This document shows, piece after piece, positions 17,984-26,759 of a stretch of DNA of 64,000 nt (within the stretch, counting starts at the first letter, position 1; every line of letters starts with the position of its first letter). The notes below the pieces were generated by a model. That model did no database searches, was not told where the DNA came from, and was given only the letters and a program-made list of their open reading frames with translations. The stretch is from CAVRQM01 sp963732775 (GTDB lineage Bacteria; Pseudomonadota; Alphaproteobacteria; Acetobacterales; Acetobacteraceae). The stretch is taken from positions 1,984,001 through 2,048,000 of the forward strand of contig CAVTAR010000001.1 of NCBI GenBank assembly GCA_963732775.1, written 5' to 3'. The position numbers and the translations under genes were made by a program.

Positions 17984-18979
17984 ATGACCCACTGGCTGCG
18001 CAACCAGCTGCGCAACATCGCGCCGTTCTTGACGCTGATCGCGCTGGTGGCGCTGTTCGCGTCGGCCAGCCCGTCGTTCGCCACGCGCGGCAACCTAGTC
18101 AACATCCTGCGGCAGATCTCGGTCACCGGCATCATCGCGACCGGCCTCACCTTCGTCATCCTGTGCGCCGAGATCGACCTGTCGGTGGCCAACGTCGCCA
18201 ACGCGGTCGGCATCGTGGTGGCCTATTTCACGTTGCAGGACGCCTCGGTGAACATCGCCAACCTGCCGCTGCCGGGCATCCTGGCGATCGTGCTGGCGCT
18301 GGGCGCGAGCCTCGCCCTGGGGCTGGCGACCGCGTTCGGCGTCACCGTCATCGGCATCCCGAGCTTCATCATGACGCTGGCGATGCTGCAGATCGCCGCC
18401 GGCGTGTGCGCGATGCTGGTGCGCGGGCAGATCGCCTACAACGTGCCGGGGCTGATCGGCACGCTGGGTGCGGGGTCGTTCCATGGCGTGCCGTGGATCG
18501 TCATCGTGACCGGGGTGGTGCTGCTGACCGGCCACGTCGTGCTGACCTACACGCGCTTCGGCCGCTACGTGTACATGACCGGCGGCAACCGCGAGGCGGC
18601 CGAGTTTTCCGGCGTCAACACGCGCCGCATCGTCGCCTCGGTGCTGGTGATCTCGGCGCTGTGCTCGGGCCTGGCCGGCATGCTGGGCGTGGCCCGCTTC
18701 GGTAGCGCGCAGCAGGACGAGTTCGGCGACTACCTGCTGGACAGCATTTCCGCCGTGGTGGTGGGCGGCACGTCGCTGTTCGGTGGCCAGGGCGGCATCG
18801 GCAACACCGTGGTGGGGCTGTTCGTGCTGGGCGTGCTGAACAACGGGCTGGATCACGTGCGCATCGACAGCTTCCTGAAGATCCTGATCCGTGGCCTCAT
18901 CCTGCTACTGGCGCTGGTGGTCAACGTCTATGCCCAGCGGCTGCGCACCCAGGCGGCCCGCGCGAGCACCCAGTCCTGA
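17984..18979 (+). CDS. sugar ABC transporter permease (RbsC/XylH class)
   Basis: A membrane subunit of 331 residues with eight to ten hydrophobic helices. Family landmarks are ILCAEIDLSVANVANAVGIV, IPSFIMTLAMLQIAAGV, GRYVYMTGGNREAAEFSGVN (the coupling segment) and ISAVVVGGTSLFGGQGG near the C-terminus. ATG 17984 follows GAAGGA. It completes the importer begun at 15209. Confidence 0.9.
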   Translation: MTHWLRNQLRNIAPFLTLIALVALFASASPSFATRGNLVNILRQISVTGIIATGLTFVILCAEIDLSVANVANAVGIVVAYFTLQDASVNIANLPLPGILAIVLALGASLALGLATAFGVTVIGIPSFIMTLAMLQIAAGVCAMLVRGQIAYNVPGLIGTLGAGSFHGVPWIVIVTGVVLLTGHVVLTYTRFGRYVYMTGGNREAAEFSGVNTRRIVASVLVISALCSGLAGMLGVARFGSAQQDEFGDYLLDSISAVVVGGTSLFGGQGGIGNTVVGLFVLGVLNNGLDHVRIDSFLKILIRGLILLLALVVNVYAQRLRTQAARASTQS

Positions 18980-19007
18980 GGGGGAGTGGCGTGAGCGACT
19001 TGTTGGC

Positions 19008-19844
19008 ATGAGCGAGGTTTGGCGCGACGACAACCGGGCGAACTGGGACGAGCGGGTGGCGCTGCACCTCGGCACGCCGGCCTACGACCTGGCGCCGCTG
19101 CGCGCCGGGCGCGGCATGCTGCACCCGATCGAGGAGGCCGAACTCGGCCCGGTCGCCGGGCTGCGCGTGCTGCACCTGCAATGCCATTTCGGGCGCGACA
19201 CGCTGACGCTGGCCCAGCGCGGCGCCGAGGTGTCGGGGCTCGACTTCTCCGCCCCGGCGATCGCGGCGGCGCGGAGCCTGGCCGATGAACTCGGCCTGTC
19301 GGGGCGGGCGCGCTTCGTTTGCGCCGACCTGTATGACGCGCCGCACGCGATCCCGGAGCCGGCCTCGTTCGACCGCGTGTTCGTGAGCTGGGGCGCGATC
19401 TACTGGCTGCCCGACATCGCGCAGTGGGCGCGCATCGTCGCCGGCTTCCTGCGCCCCGGCGGCGCGCTGTACCTGGCCGAGGGCCACCCGGCGGCGCTGG
19501 TGTTCGACGATGTGGCCGCGACCGCCGACGGCCGGCCGGGCTTCTTCGCGCCGTATTTCCTGCCGGACGCGCTGGTGCTGGACGACGCCACCGACTACGC
19601 CGACCCCGAGGCGAGGCTGCAGAACGCCCGCCAGCACAGCTTCATGCACCCGCTGGGTGCCGTGCTGACGGCGCTGCTCGATGCCGGCCTGCGGCTCGAC
19701 TTCGTGCACGAGCACGATGCGGTGCCGTGGCGCATGTTCGCCTGCCTCGTCGCGCACGCGGGCGGGCTGTACCGCTGGCCGGACCGGCCGTGGCTGCCGC
19801 TGTCGTTCTCGCTGCGGGCGTCGAAGCGAGGCGATGGGCCATGA
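19008..19844 (+). CDS. class I SAM-dependent methyltransferase
   Basis: 278 residues. The SAM-binding motif I reads VLHLQCHFGRDTLTLAQRGA, a variant in which GxGxG becomes QCHFGRD; this form is common in a group of uncharacterised bacterial methyltransferases. Motif II follows as VSGLDFSAPAIAAAR, and a WGAIYWLPDIAQWARI segment corresponds to motif III. ATG 19008 lies 28 bases after the permease stop, so it may be the last gene of the transporter operon. Substrate unknown. Confidence 0.8.
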   Translation: MSEVWRDDNRANWDERVALHLGTPAYDLAPLRAGRGMLHPIEEAELGPVAGLRVLHLQCHFGRDTLTLAQRGAEVSGLDFSAPAIAAARSLADELGLSGRARFVCADLYDAPHAIPEPASFDRVFVSWGAIYWLPDIAQWARIVAGFLRPGGALYLAEGHPAALVFDDVAATADGRPGFFAPYFLPDALVLDDATDYADPEARLQNARQHSFMHPLGAVLTALLDAGLRLDFVHEHDAVPWRMFACLVAHAGGLYRWPDRPWLPLSFSLRASKRGDGP

Positions 19845-19881
19845 GCGTCTGCCCGGCGCTGCATGGGACCTGAGCCGCGGC

Positions 19882-19918
19882 GTCGCGCGCGCACCCCGAA
19901 GCCGAGGGCGCGCGCGAC
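19882..19918. terminator. hairpin between convergent genes
   Basis: Perfect 11-base arms, gtcgcgcgcgc (19882-19892) and its complement (19908-19918), with a 15-base loop. It sits between the methyltransferase stop and the stop of the opposing gene, as expected for a bidirectional terminator; no T-run follows on either side. Confidence 0.55.
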
Positions 19919-19925
19919 GAGCGTG

Positions 19926-20454
19926 TCACTTCTCCACGTCGAGATGCGTCTGCCCCAGCATTGGCACCAGGTTCGACCCGTTCGACGCCGGCATCGCCTG
20001 CACCTGCACGCCGATGGTGTGGACGCCCGGCGTGGCGACGAACACACGCTGCCGCGCCACGACGGCGTTGCCGACGGCGGAGTAGTTGTTCTGCGGCGGC
20101 AGCGACCAGGCGCACAGCAGGTTCGCATTGCCCGCCTCGCCGACGATGGCGCCGTCCACGACGAAGAACAACTGCACGAACCCGGTGGTGATCGCGCCGC
20201 CCGAACCGTCGGCGCCGGCCTGCTTGGCCCCGCAGAAGCCGGAGAAGCCGAGCTGCACCGACTCGTTGGCCTTGCCGGTCCTGAAGCTCAGCGTGGTATG
20301 CGCGCCGTCGAGCGAGGTACAGCGCGTTCTGCTGCTGGCTGAACACCGACATCGCGGGGTTGTCGGCCGAGGCGAGCGACTGGGCCCGCGCGGCCTGCCC
20401 GGAGGCGGCGACGGCGAGGCCGGCGAAGGTGGCGGCGGCGATGGTGAGGCGCAT
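19926..20454 (-). pseudogene. exported hypothetical protein, frameshifted
   Basis: The start codon at 20454 (AAGGA upstream) opens a good Sec signal peptide, MRLTIAAATFAGLAVAASGQ followed by AARAQ, then about 22 residues ending QQQNALYL. Past 20322-20310 the coherent frame is one base off: SLDGAHTTLSFRTGKANESV continues to the stop at 19926. One extra base joins the two parts into a protein of about 175 residues with paired Cys (FCGAK, LLCAW). The mature part looks like a beta-rich periplasmic or surface protein; no family recognised. It may be intact in reality if the base is a sequencing error. Confidence 0.65.
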
Positions 20455-20554
20455 GACGGAAGTCCTTCGGAGTGAGGGGGCGCGACAGCCGCGCCCGACA
20501 CCGGCAACCTCGCCGATCGCGCCGGTCCGCGAAGTGACCGCGGTTACCTTTGCC

Positions 20555-22750
20555 TCACGCCATCGCCACGCTGCCCCGCTCGGCCGCTTCCGACAGGTGC
20601 CCTCGCCCCCGCTGGGCCGCCGGCAGGAGGTCGCGCGGGTTGCCCGGCAGCCCGCCGATGCGGTCCATGAAGTGCGACAGCACGGTCTCGATCCGTTTGC
20701 GAAACTCGCGTGACTCGGCTTCGGTGCGCACGTAGGGCGTATGGCCCGGCGACAGCGACGGGCTGTGATAGTGCAGCACGAACAGCCTGTGGCCGCGCCG
20801 CAGCATGGCCTCCAGCAGGCGGATCTGCTCGCCGGCGGTGACGCCCTCGGGCGTGAGCGTCACGCCTTCCAGCAGGCGCGCCCGCGCCAGGAACGCGCCC
20901 GCGTGCAGCCCCCGCATGGCCGGGCCCCGCGCGAGGCCGCCCAGCACCGCCCCGGCCCGGCCGCCGCCGAACAGCCCGAGTTCGGCGCGCGACATCGGCA
21001 GGGTCAGCACGCCGGTGCCCTCCACGTCGTACGGCACGGCGTCGAAGCGACGGAAGTCCGGCCCGCCCCGGCCGCGGAAATCCGCGCCGGGCAGCACGGA
21101 GAAGTCCACCCGGATGCCGAGCCCGGCGAGCAGCCCGGGGGTCGCGGCACCCAGGCCGTAGCGGCCGGCCTTGTAGAACAACGGATCGACACCGAAATTG
21201 GCGCGTATCGCCGCGACCAGGTTCTCCAGCTTGCGCGCCTCGAGACCGGGCGGAAGATTGCCGGGATAGGAGTTGGCCGCGCTCGGCTGTTCCTCGTTGG
21301 GCGGCGTGGTCCAGGGGTGGTGGTGCGCGCCGATCTCGCAGCCGCCGCGCTCGAGGATGGCGCGCAGCGGCGTGTAGGCCTCCGCCTGGGTCGCCACCGG
21401 ATAGTCCACGACGTACACTGGGCGCAGCCCGCGCGCGTCGAACACCGCCTGCATCCGCTCCTGCGCGGCAATCGAGGTCACACGCGTGAGGTCGGGCGAG
21501 AACGGCTGCGACCAGTCGAACTCGGCTTCCGTGTCGATCACCACGAACAGCGTCGGCGGCCGGTCGTGGCCCAGCGTCGAGGGGCGGAACACGCAGCCGC
21601 CGAACGTGACCGCGCGCGGCACCGCCCGGCGTGGCCTGCCGAGACGGTCCCGCAACGACCGCAGCGCGCCCCTGGCCGGCAGCAGGCCGATCAGGGCGGA
21701 CTTGCCGACGCTGGGCGCGATGTCGCGCAGCGCGCGGCCGACCTCGGCACGGTGCAACAACTGCCGCGCCGCGGCGCGCCGGCCGCTGTGCAGGTGGCGT
21801 AGCACGACGTCGCGCAGCAGCCCGGCCACGTGCCCGGCGATGCGCGCCCGCGCCGCAGCACTCAAGCCGTGCCGTGCGGCGAACGCCGACTGCAGCGCCT
21901 CCAGCGTCGCCCCGAGGCGGGCCAGTTCGCCGGCATCGCCCGTCACCTCGCGCGCGAACAGGAAGCGCGTGACGAGGTCGCTCGCCGCCTCCGCCGCCTC
22001 GCCGATCAGCCCGGCATAGGCCTCGCGCAGCACCAGAGCCGCGTTGCCGAGCATCTGCCGCTCCCGCGCGCGGAAGGTGTTGGCGCCGTGCAGGCGGTAG
22101 ATCGTGAGGCGGGCGTCGATGCGGCCGACCTCGCCCACGCCGAGCAGCCGGTGGTACAGGTCGAAGTCGTCGGCGTAGATGCGGGCCTCGCGCATGAACA
22201 CGCCGAGCCGCCGCACCGCCGCGGCCCGCACCATGATCGACGAGTAGGCGATCGGGTTGCGCAACAGCAGCAGCCAGCGCATGAACGCGGGATCGGTCGC
22301 GAAGCCGGGGCCGGCCGCGCGCATCACGCCATCCTCGCACAGCCAGTCGTCGGTGCCGACCAGCACCACGCCGGGCCGCGCGTCGAGGTAAGCGACCTGG
22401 CGCGCGAGGCGGGTCGGCAGGCAGAGGTCGTCGTGGTCGATCGCGGCCACGAGGTCGCCGCGGGCCTGCGCGAAGCCGAGATTGCGGCTGCCGACCACGC
22501 CGAGATTGCGTGGCGCCTCGACCACGCGCAGGCGCGGGTCGCGATAGGCCGCGAGCACCGCGCGCGTGTCGTCGGCCGAGCAGTCGTCGACCACGATCAG
22601 CTCGAAATCGCCGAAGGTCTGGCCGAGCACGCTGTCGACGGTCTGGCTGATCAGCCGCGCGCCGTTGTACGTGGTCGTCAGCACGCTGACCCTGGGAGGG
22701 TCGCCGACCCGGGGCGCGCGCCCGCCGGCCTGGCCGAGACCGTCGGGCAT
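20555..22750 (-). CDS. bifunctional glycosyltransferase 2 / polysaccharide deacetylase-like (WalW) fusion
   Basis: 731 residues with two modules. Residues about 20-230 are a GT-A family-2 glycosyltransferase: VSVLTTTYNGARLISQTVDS, ELIVVDDCSADDT, and AIDHDDL as the metal-binding DxD-like site. A helical linker (about 235-385) follows. From about residue 400 comes a NodB-like domain of the WalW type: TLFVVIDTEAEFDWSQPFSP, VVDYPVATQAEAYTPL, EIGAHHHPW with the metal-binding His, and HYHSPSLSPGHTPYV. ATG 22750 begins 8 bases after the pgl stop. The pairing suggests one protein that adds a sugar and trims or de-acetylates a cell-surface polysaccharide. No signal peptide, so it would act on the cytoplasmic side. 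Confidence 0.85.
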   Translation of the reverse strand: MPDGLGQAGGRAPRVGDPPRVSVLTTTYNGARLISQTVDSVLGQTFGDFELIVVDDCSADDTRAVLAAYRDPRLRVVEAPRNLGVVGSRNLGFAQARGDLVAAIDHDDLCLPTRLARQVAYLDARPGVVLVGTDDWLCEDGVMRAAGPGFATDPAFMRWLLLLRNPIAYSSIMVRAAAVRRLGVFMREARIYADDFDLYHRLLGVGEVGRIDARLTIYRLHGANTFRARERQMLGNAALVLREAYAGLIGEAAEAASDLVTRFLFAREVTGDAGELARLGATLEALQSAFAARHGLSAAARARIAGHVAGLLRDVVLRHLHSGRRAAARQLLHRAEVGRALRDIAPSVGKSALIGLLPARGALRSLRDRLGRPRRAVPRAVTFGGCVFRPSTLGHDRPPTLFVVIDTEAEFDWSQPFSPDLTRVTSIAAQERMQAVFDARGLRPVYVVDYPVATQAEAYTPLRAILERGGCEIGAHHHPWTTPPNEEQPSAANSYPGNLPPGLEARKLENLVAAIRANFGVDPLFYKAGRYGLGAATPGLLAGLGIRVDFSVLPGADFRGRGGPDFRRFDAVPYDVEGTGVLTLPMSRAELGLFGGGRAGAVLGGLARGPAMRGLHAGAFLARARLLEGVTLTPEGVTAGEQIRLLEAMLRRGHRLFVLHYHSPSLSPGHTPYVRTEAESREFRKRIETVLSHFMDRIGGLPGNPRDLLPAAQRGRGHLSEAAERGSVAMA

Positions 22751-22758
22751 CCCGGCCG

Positions 22759-23499
22759 CTAGTCCTGTCCCGCGGCGGCGCGGTCGGCCAGGAACAGCAG
22801 CCGGCCGGCCGGACGCAGCCTTGCCGCCGGTACCTCGCTGGTGCCGGAGCGCACGTCGGCCAGCACGGCGCGCTTGCCGGCGCCGGCCACCAGGAAGGCG
22901 ATCACGGCACTGCTGTCGAGCGCCGGATAGGTCAGCGTGATGCGCACCTCCGGCCGGCCGTGGCCCACCTCGGCCACCCAGCGCGTGCGCTCGTCGAGCA
23001 CCGGCTCGCCGGGGATCAGCGAGGCGGTGTGCCCGTCCTCGCCGAGCCCCAGCAGGTTGAGGTGGAACAGCGGTCGTGCCGCATCGAGCGTGTCCGCCCC
23101 GTAGGCCGCGCGCAGCGTCGCCTCGTAGCGGCGCGCCGCCTCGGCCGCGGTGAGCCCCAGCGTCGGCACCGGATGGATGTTGCCCTCCGGCACCGGCGCG
23201 CGGGACAGCATCGCCTCACGCGTCATGCGGAAATTGCTCTCGGCGTGATCGGGCGGCACGAAGCGCTCGTCGCCCCAGAACCAGTGCACACGCGGCCACG
23301 GCATCCTGCCGCGCCACGGCTCGGTGCCGAGCAGGGCATAGGCGCGCTTCGGCGTCGAGCCGCCGGAGAGCGCCACGCGCACCGGCCCCGCTCCTGGCCC
23401 GGCCCCGGCCAGCGCCGTCTCCAGCACCAGGTCGGCGGCCGCGTGGGCCAGCGCCTCGGCATCGGCCGAGACGCGCAGTTCGCCGTAGGATCCGCTCAC
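22759..23499 (-). CDS. pgl: 6-phosphogluconolactonase
   Basis: Hydrolyses 6-phosphogluconolactone in the oxidative pentose-phosphate or Entner-Doudoroff route. 246 residues of the DevB/NagB-like fold, with ALSGGSTPKRAYALL, HWFWGDERFVPPDHAESN and LNLLGLGEDGHTASLIPG, all characteristic. GTG 23499 overlaps the stop of the upstream HAD gene (GTGA), so the two are translationally coupled. The usual partner zwf is not in the window. Confidence 0.92.
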   Translation of the reverse strand: MSGSYGELRVSADAEALAHAAADLVLETALAGAGPGAGPVRVALSGGSTPKRAYALLGTEPWRGRMPWPRVHWFWGDERFVPPDHAESNFRMTREAMLSRAPVPEGNIHPVPTLGLTAAEAARRYEATLRAAYGADTLDAARPLFHLNLLGLGEDGHTASLIPGEPVLDERTRWVAEVGHGRPEVRITLTYPALDSSAVIAFLVAGAGKRAVLADVRSGTSEVPAARLRPAGRLLFLADRAAAGQD

Positions 23500-24335
23500 G
23501 CTGCCGCCTCCGCGTCGCCCAGGATGAGACGCTCGATTGCTTTCGCAAACCCTTCCGCGTTGTAGGAATCGGTCGTCGCACTGGCGCGCGCCTTCACCGC
23601 GTCGCTGGCATTGCCCATCGCCACCGAGAAGCCGCTCTTCTCGAACATCAGCACGTCGTTCGGCTGGTCGCCGAGCGTCGCGATCGCCTCGGCGGGCACC
23701 CCCAGCATCTGCGACAGGCGCGCGACCACGCCGCCCTTGTTGGCGTCGGGATGCGTCACGTCGAGGTAGTAGGGCTGCGAGCGGGCCGCCGAGGCGTGGG
23801 TGCCGAGCGCCGCCTTCATCGCCGCCTCGCACTTGGCCACCAGGTCGTGGTCGTCGCTGATGCCGACGATCTTCACCGCGCGGTCGAGGTCGGCCGCGGC
23901 GAACGGCTCGGCCACCTTCGGCGCGAACTTCACCGTCCACTCCTCGCGCGCCACGTGCGGCGCGTCGGCCTTGTGGATGAACCAGTCCTCGGGCGTGTAG
24001 AGCCAGGCGTCCATGCCGTGCTTCAGGATGATGTCGATTGCCTGGCGGGCCACCGCCGGGTCGAGCGTGTGCTGGTCGATCACGCTGAGGTCGGGGTTGA
24101 CGAACACGCCGCCGTTGAAGCCGGCGATCGGCGTGGCGAGCGCCAGCGGCCCGGTCAGCATGGCCATGCCGCGCGGCGGGCGGCCGCTGGTGATGGCGAA
24201 CTGGATGCCGCGCTCGGCGAGCTTGCGCACCGCCGCCTGGGTCCGGGCGGTGAGTTCCTTCTGCTCGGTGACGAGGGTGCCGTCGACGTCGGCGAGCACG
24301 AGGCGGATGGGGGTCTTGGGCGTGGTGTCGGGCAT
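23496..24335 (-). CDS. HAD-superfamily Cof-type phosphatase
   Basis: 279 residues. HAD motif I is LADVDGTLVTEQ with both Asp; motif II is TSGRPP; motif IV reads GDQPNDVLMFEKSGFSVAMG. The large C2-type cap is typical of Cof/YidA sugar-phosphate phosphatases. It is coupled to pgl and lies 71 bases after otsB. The substrate is probably a sugar phosphate but cannot be fixed. Confidence 0.85.
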   Translation of the reverse strand: MPDTTPKTPIRLVLADVDGTLVTEQKELTARTQAAVRKLAERGIQFAITSGRPPRGMAMLTGPLALATPIAGFNGGVFVNPDLSVIDQHTLDPAVARQAIDIILKHGMDAWLYTPEDWFIHKADAPHVAREEWTVKFAPKVAEPFAAADLDRAVKIVGISDDHDLVAKCEAAMKAALGTHASAARSQPYYLDVTHPDANKGGVVARLSQMLGVPAEAIATLGDQPNDVLMFEKSGFSVAMGNASDAVKARASATTDSYNAEGFAKAIERLILGDAEAAA

Positions 24336-24406
24336 CGACGAGGCCTCCGGGTGGGGAGGCGGACGCTAGCCCAAACCGCCGCGCGCTTGCACTGCCGGCC
24401 CGCCGC

Positions 24407-25120
24407 TCAGCCGGTCGCCGAGGCGCCGAGCCATGCCCGCACGCCCGCCGGATCGCCGAACATCTCGGCCACGCGCCAGCCGAGGCCGCCCAGCGCGCGG
24501 GCGGCGCGCATCCCGTCCTCGTCGGTGACGTCGTCGCCGATGTAGACCGGCACCCGGCCGGCGAACGGGGGCGAGCGCATCAGCGCCTCCACCGCCGTGC
24601 CCTTGTCGGCGCCGCGCGGCTTGATCTCCCAGGCCATGCTCGCCGGCAGCAGCCGGTACGCCGCCTCGTGCCCCGCCAGGATTTCCCGCGCCGCCACCTC
24701 CAGCACCGGGGCCAGCGACGGCGTGCCGCGGAAGTGGAACACGAAGCCGCGGGGCTTGCGCTCCACCGAGGCGCCCGGATGGGCTGCCACCACCGCATCG
24801 GCCGCCGCGAGCCACGCGGGCGGCAAGTCGGGCAGCGCCGCGCGGACGAGCGCTGCCCCCGGCGCGTGCCGAATCGCGCCGCCATGCTCGCCGGCGACGG
24901 CGAACGGCACGTCGCCGAACAGCGCGTCCACCTGCTCCACCGGCCGGCCCGTGACCATGGCCAGCGCGTCGTCGAGCCGCGCGCGCAGCCGGCGCAGCGC
25001 CTCCGGCAAGCCCGGCGGCATCACCACCAGCTCGGGGCCCGGAGCGAAGTCGAGCAGCGTGCCGTCGACGTCGAGCAGCAGCGCCGCCCGCTCGGGCAAG
25101 GCAGGCGGCGTCAGCGGCAT
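24407..25120 (-). CDS. otsB: trehalose-6-phosphate phosphatase OtsB
   Basis: Removes phosphate from the OtsA product to give trehalose. 237 residues with HAD motif I ALLLDVDGTLLDFAP, MVTGRPVEQVDALF, AGEHGGAIRH, and EIKPRGADKGTAVEALM followed by YIGDDVTDEDGMRAA, all diagnostic of OtsB. ATG 25120 starts inside the last codons of the DUF2155 gene, giving a 10-base overlap. It is separated from otsA by about 16 kb and sits in an operon with envelope and respiratory genes. Confidence 0.92.
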   Translation of the reverse strand: MPLTPPALPERAALLLDVDGTLLDFAPGPELVVMPPGLPEALRRLRARLDDALAMVTGRPVEQVDALFGDVPFAVAGEHGGAIRHAPGAALVRAALPDLPPAWLAAADAVVAAHPGASVERKPRGFVFHFRGTPSLAPVLEVAAREILAGHEAAYRLLPASMAWEIKPRGADKGTAVEALMRSPPFAGRVPVYIGDDVTDEDGMRAARALGGLGWRVAEMFGDPAGVRAWLGASATG

Positions 25121-25500
25121 CCGGCGAGGCGCAGGTCGTAGAGCGGGTGCTGCAACGCCGAGACGGCCGGCGCCGAGCGCACCAGCCAGCCATGGAACTG
25201 CGGCGCGCCGGGGTTCGCGTCGGTGACGTCGACGAAGGCGGTCGCGTCGGACGCCAGCTCGGGCGGCCGGACCTCGCAGGCCCGCACGGCGATCGTCAGC
25301 GTGCCGAATGCCGCGTGCCCGCCGACCGCGATGGCGAGCGGCATGGTCTTGGCCGACACCTTGTCGAGCGCCGTCAGGTCGGCGGTGGACCTCGCGACCC
25401 AGGCCGGCGCGGGCGCCGCGGGCGCGGCGGGCGGAGCCACGGCGTCCTGCGCGCGGGCGGCGAGCGGCAGCAGCGCCACGGCCGCGAGCACCGCCCTCAT
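25111..25500 (-). CDS. DUF2155-domain exported protein
   Basis: 129 residues with a short signal peptide (MRAVLAAVALLPLAARAQ). The mature part has the DUF2155 pattern: LTALDKVSAKTMPLAI, GTLTIAVRACEVRPPE, AFVDV and HGWLVRSAPAVSALQHPLYD ending in Cys. The family is largely alphaproteobacterial and of unknown function. Its start overlaps the stop of the preceding 73-residue gene (ATGA). Confidence 0.85.
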   Translation of the reverse strand: MRAVLAAVALLPLAARAQDAVAPPAAPAAPAPAWVARSTADLTALDKVSAKTMPLAIAVGGHAAFGTLTIAVRACEVRPPELASDATAFVDVTDANPGAPQFHGWLVRSAPAVSALQHPLYDLRLAGCR

Positions 25501-25718
25501 GCCGTGCCGCCCACCCGCTTCGGCGTGCGCAGTTCGCGCACCATCCTGCCCAGGGCATCGCGCATCGCCGCCTCGTCGACGCCCATCAGCACCGCGTCCT
25601 CGAAGGCGTCCTGCATCGCCTGCGCCAGCTCGGCGTGGTTCTCCCGCAGAACCTTCAGCTTTTCCAGGCAGGCGACCGGCGTGCCGTCCGGCCGCAGCCA
25701 GACGTCCGGCACGCTCAT
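25497..25718 (-). CDS. small conserved-looking hypothetical protein (73 aa)
   Basis: A soluble, mostly helical 73-residue protein (VWLRPDGTPVACLEKLKVLR, ENHAELAQAMQDAFEDAVLM). It overlaps the genes on both sides, mlaD-like upstream and DUF2155 downstream, by four bases, which supports it being a real translated gene. No domain recognised; no signal peptide. Confidence 0.7.
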   Translation of the reverse strand: MSVPDVWLRPDGTPVACLEKLKVLRENHAELAQAMQDAFEDAVLMGVDEAAMRDALGRMVRELRTPKRVGGTA

Positions 25719-26233
25719 TTGGGCGGCGTCCCGTCCCCGCTCGCGGCGGCGGGCGGCTTCTGCTGCAGCGACTTGCGCACGTTGTCCGACAGGTCCGCGA
25801 CGTTGAAGATGAACTTGCCCAGCAGGTCCTCGAGCGAGACCGCCGACTGGGTGATCGTCACCTCGCCGCCGGGCGCGATGGTCGCGTCGTCGCCGCCGGG
25901 AGCCACGGCCAGGAAGGCGCCCCCCAGCAGGCTCGCGCTGGTGATCTGCGCGCTGCTGTCGCGCGGCAGGTGGATGTCGCGCGCCACCGAGAAATCGACC
26001 AGCGCCTGGAACGAGCGCGGGTCGATGCGGGTGTCGAGCACGCTGCCGACCTTGACCCCGGCCAGCCGCACGTCGGCACCGGCGGCCAGGCCGTCGATGC
26101 GGTCGAAGCGGGCGTGCAGCGTGTAGCCGCCGCCCGCCGCGCGGCCGGTATGGGCCACGGCATAACCCAGGAACCCCAGCGCCACGAGCAGCACGACGGC
26201 GCCGGCGAGCAGTTCGGACGGTCGGTGCGCCAT
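25715..26233 (-). CDS. MlaD-family lipid-transport periplasmic protein
   Basis: 172 residues: one N-terminal membrane anchor (LLAGAVVLLVALGFLGYAVA), then a single MCE/MlaD domain (YTLHARFDRIDGLAAGADVR, LAGVKVGSV) and a short tail ending in Pro/Lys. MlaD hexamers form the periplasmic ring of phospholipid transporters that keep outer-membrane asymmetry. No MlaE, MlaF or MlaC is nearby; in many alphaproteobacteria this single gene sits beside the NDUFA12 homologue, as here. The start is ATG 26233. Confidence 0.88.
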   Translation of the reverse strand: MAHRPSELLAGAVVLLVALGFLGYAVAHTGRAAGGGYTLHARFDRIDGLAAGADVRLAGVKVGSVLDTRIDPRSFQALVDFSVARDIHLPRDSSAQITSASLLGGAFLAVAPGGDDATIAPGGEVTITQSAVSLEDLLGKFIFNVADLSDNVRKSLQQKPPAAASGDGTPPK

Positions 26234-26244
26234 GGCCTCGGCTC

Positions 26245-26661
26245 TCAGGCCCCGGTCACGACGGCCGGGGCGACGGCGCCGGGCGCCGCGGAGTCCGCGA
26301 TCGGCCCGTCGGGCGTCCAGGCCTCGTAGTCGCCGGTGGCGCGCGCGCGGCGGCCGCCGCTGTAGTCGTGGCCGGCGGGACGATAGCCGAGGGGCGTACC
26401 GGTCTCGTTCGGCAGATGCGGCTTCTGCCAGGGCCGCTTGCCGAGCGACGGCAGCGGCGCCGCGGTCGTATAGTGCAGCCAGGCGTGCCATTCCGGCGGC
26501 ACCGTCGATGCCTCCGGCGCGCCGGCATAGATCACCCAGCGGCGGGTGCGCAGCCCGCCCGCACGCGGCCGCCGCTCCTCGTAGTAGCGGTTGCCGAGGC
26601 CGTCGCGGCCCACCTGCCGGCCGTGGAGCCACGTGTAGATGCGGGTGCCGATGGTCGCCAT
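26245..26661 (-). CDS. NDUFA12-family complex I accessory subunit
   Basis: 138 residues resembling the mitochondrial B17.2/NDUFA12 subunit of NADH:ubiquinone oxidoreductase: GTRIYTWLHG, VGRDGLGNRYYEER, RRWVIYAG, VPPEWHAWLHYTT and KPHLPNETGTPLGYRP. This supernumerary subunit occurs in alphaproteobacteria and mitochondria. It begins the minus-strand operon that continues through mlaD-like, DUF2155 and otsB to the glycosyltransferase. The start is ATG 26661. Confidence 0.92.
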   Translation of the reverse strand: MATIGTRIYTWLHGRQVGRDGLGNRYYEERRPRAGGLRTRRWVIYAGAPEASTVPPEWHAWLHYTTAAPLPSLGKRPWQKPHLPNETGTPLGYRPAGHDYSGGRRARATGDYEAWTPDGPIADSAAPGAVAPAVVTGA

Positions 26662-26759
26662 GCGCGCCGCTATACGCGCGCCCGGCGGGACGGTCCATGC
26701 CGCGTCGCCGCGATGCGTTGCTGGCGGGGCGGCACGCGACATCTGGCGTGCCGAGGCTC

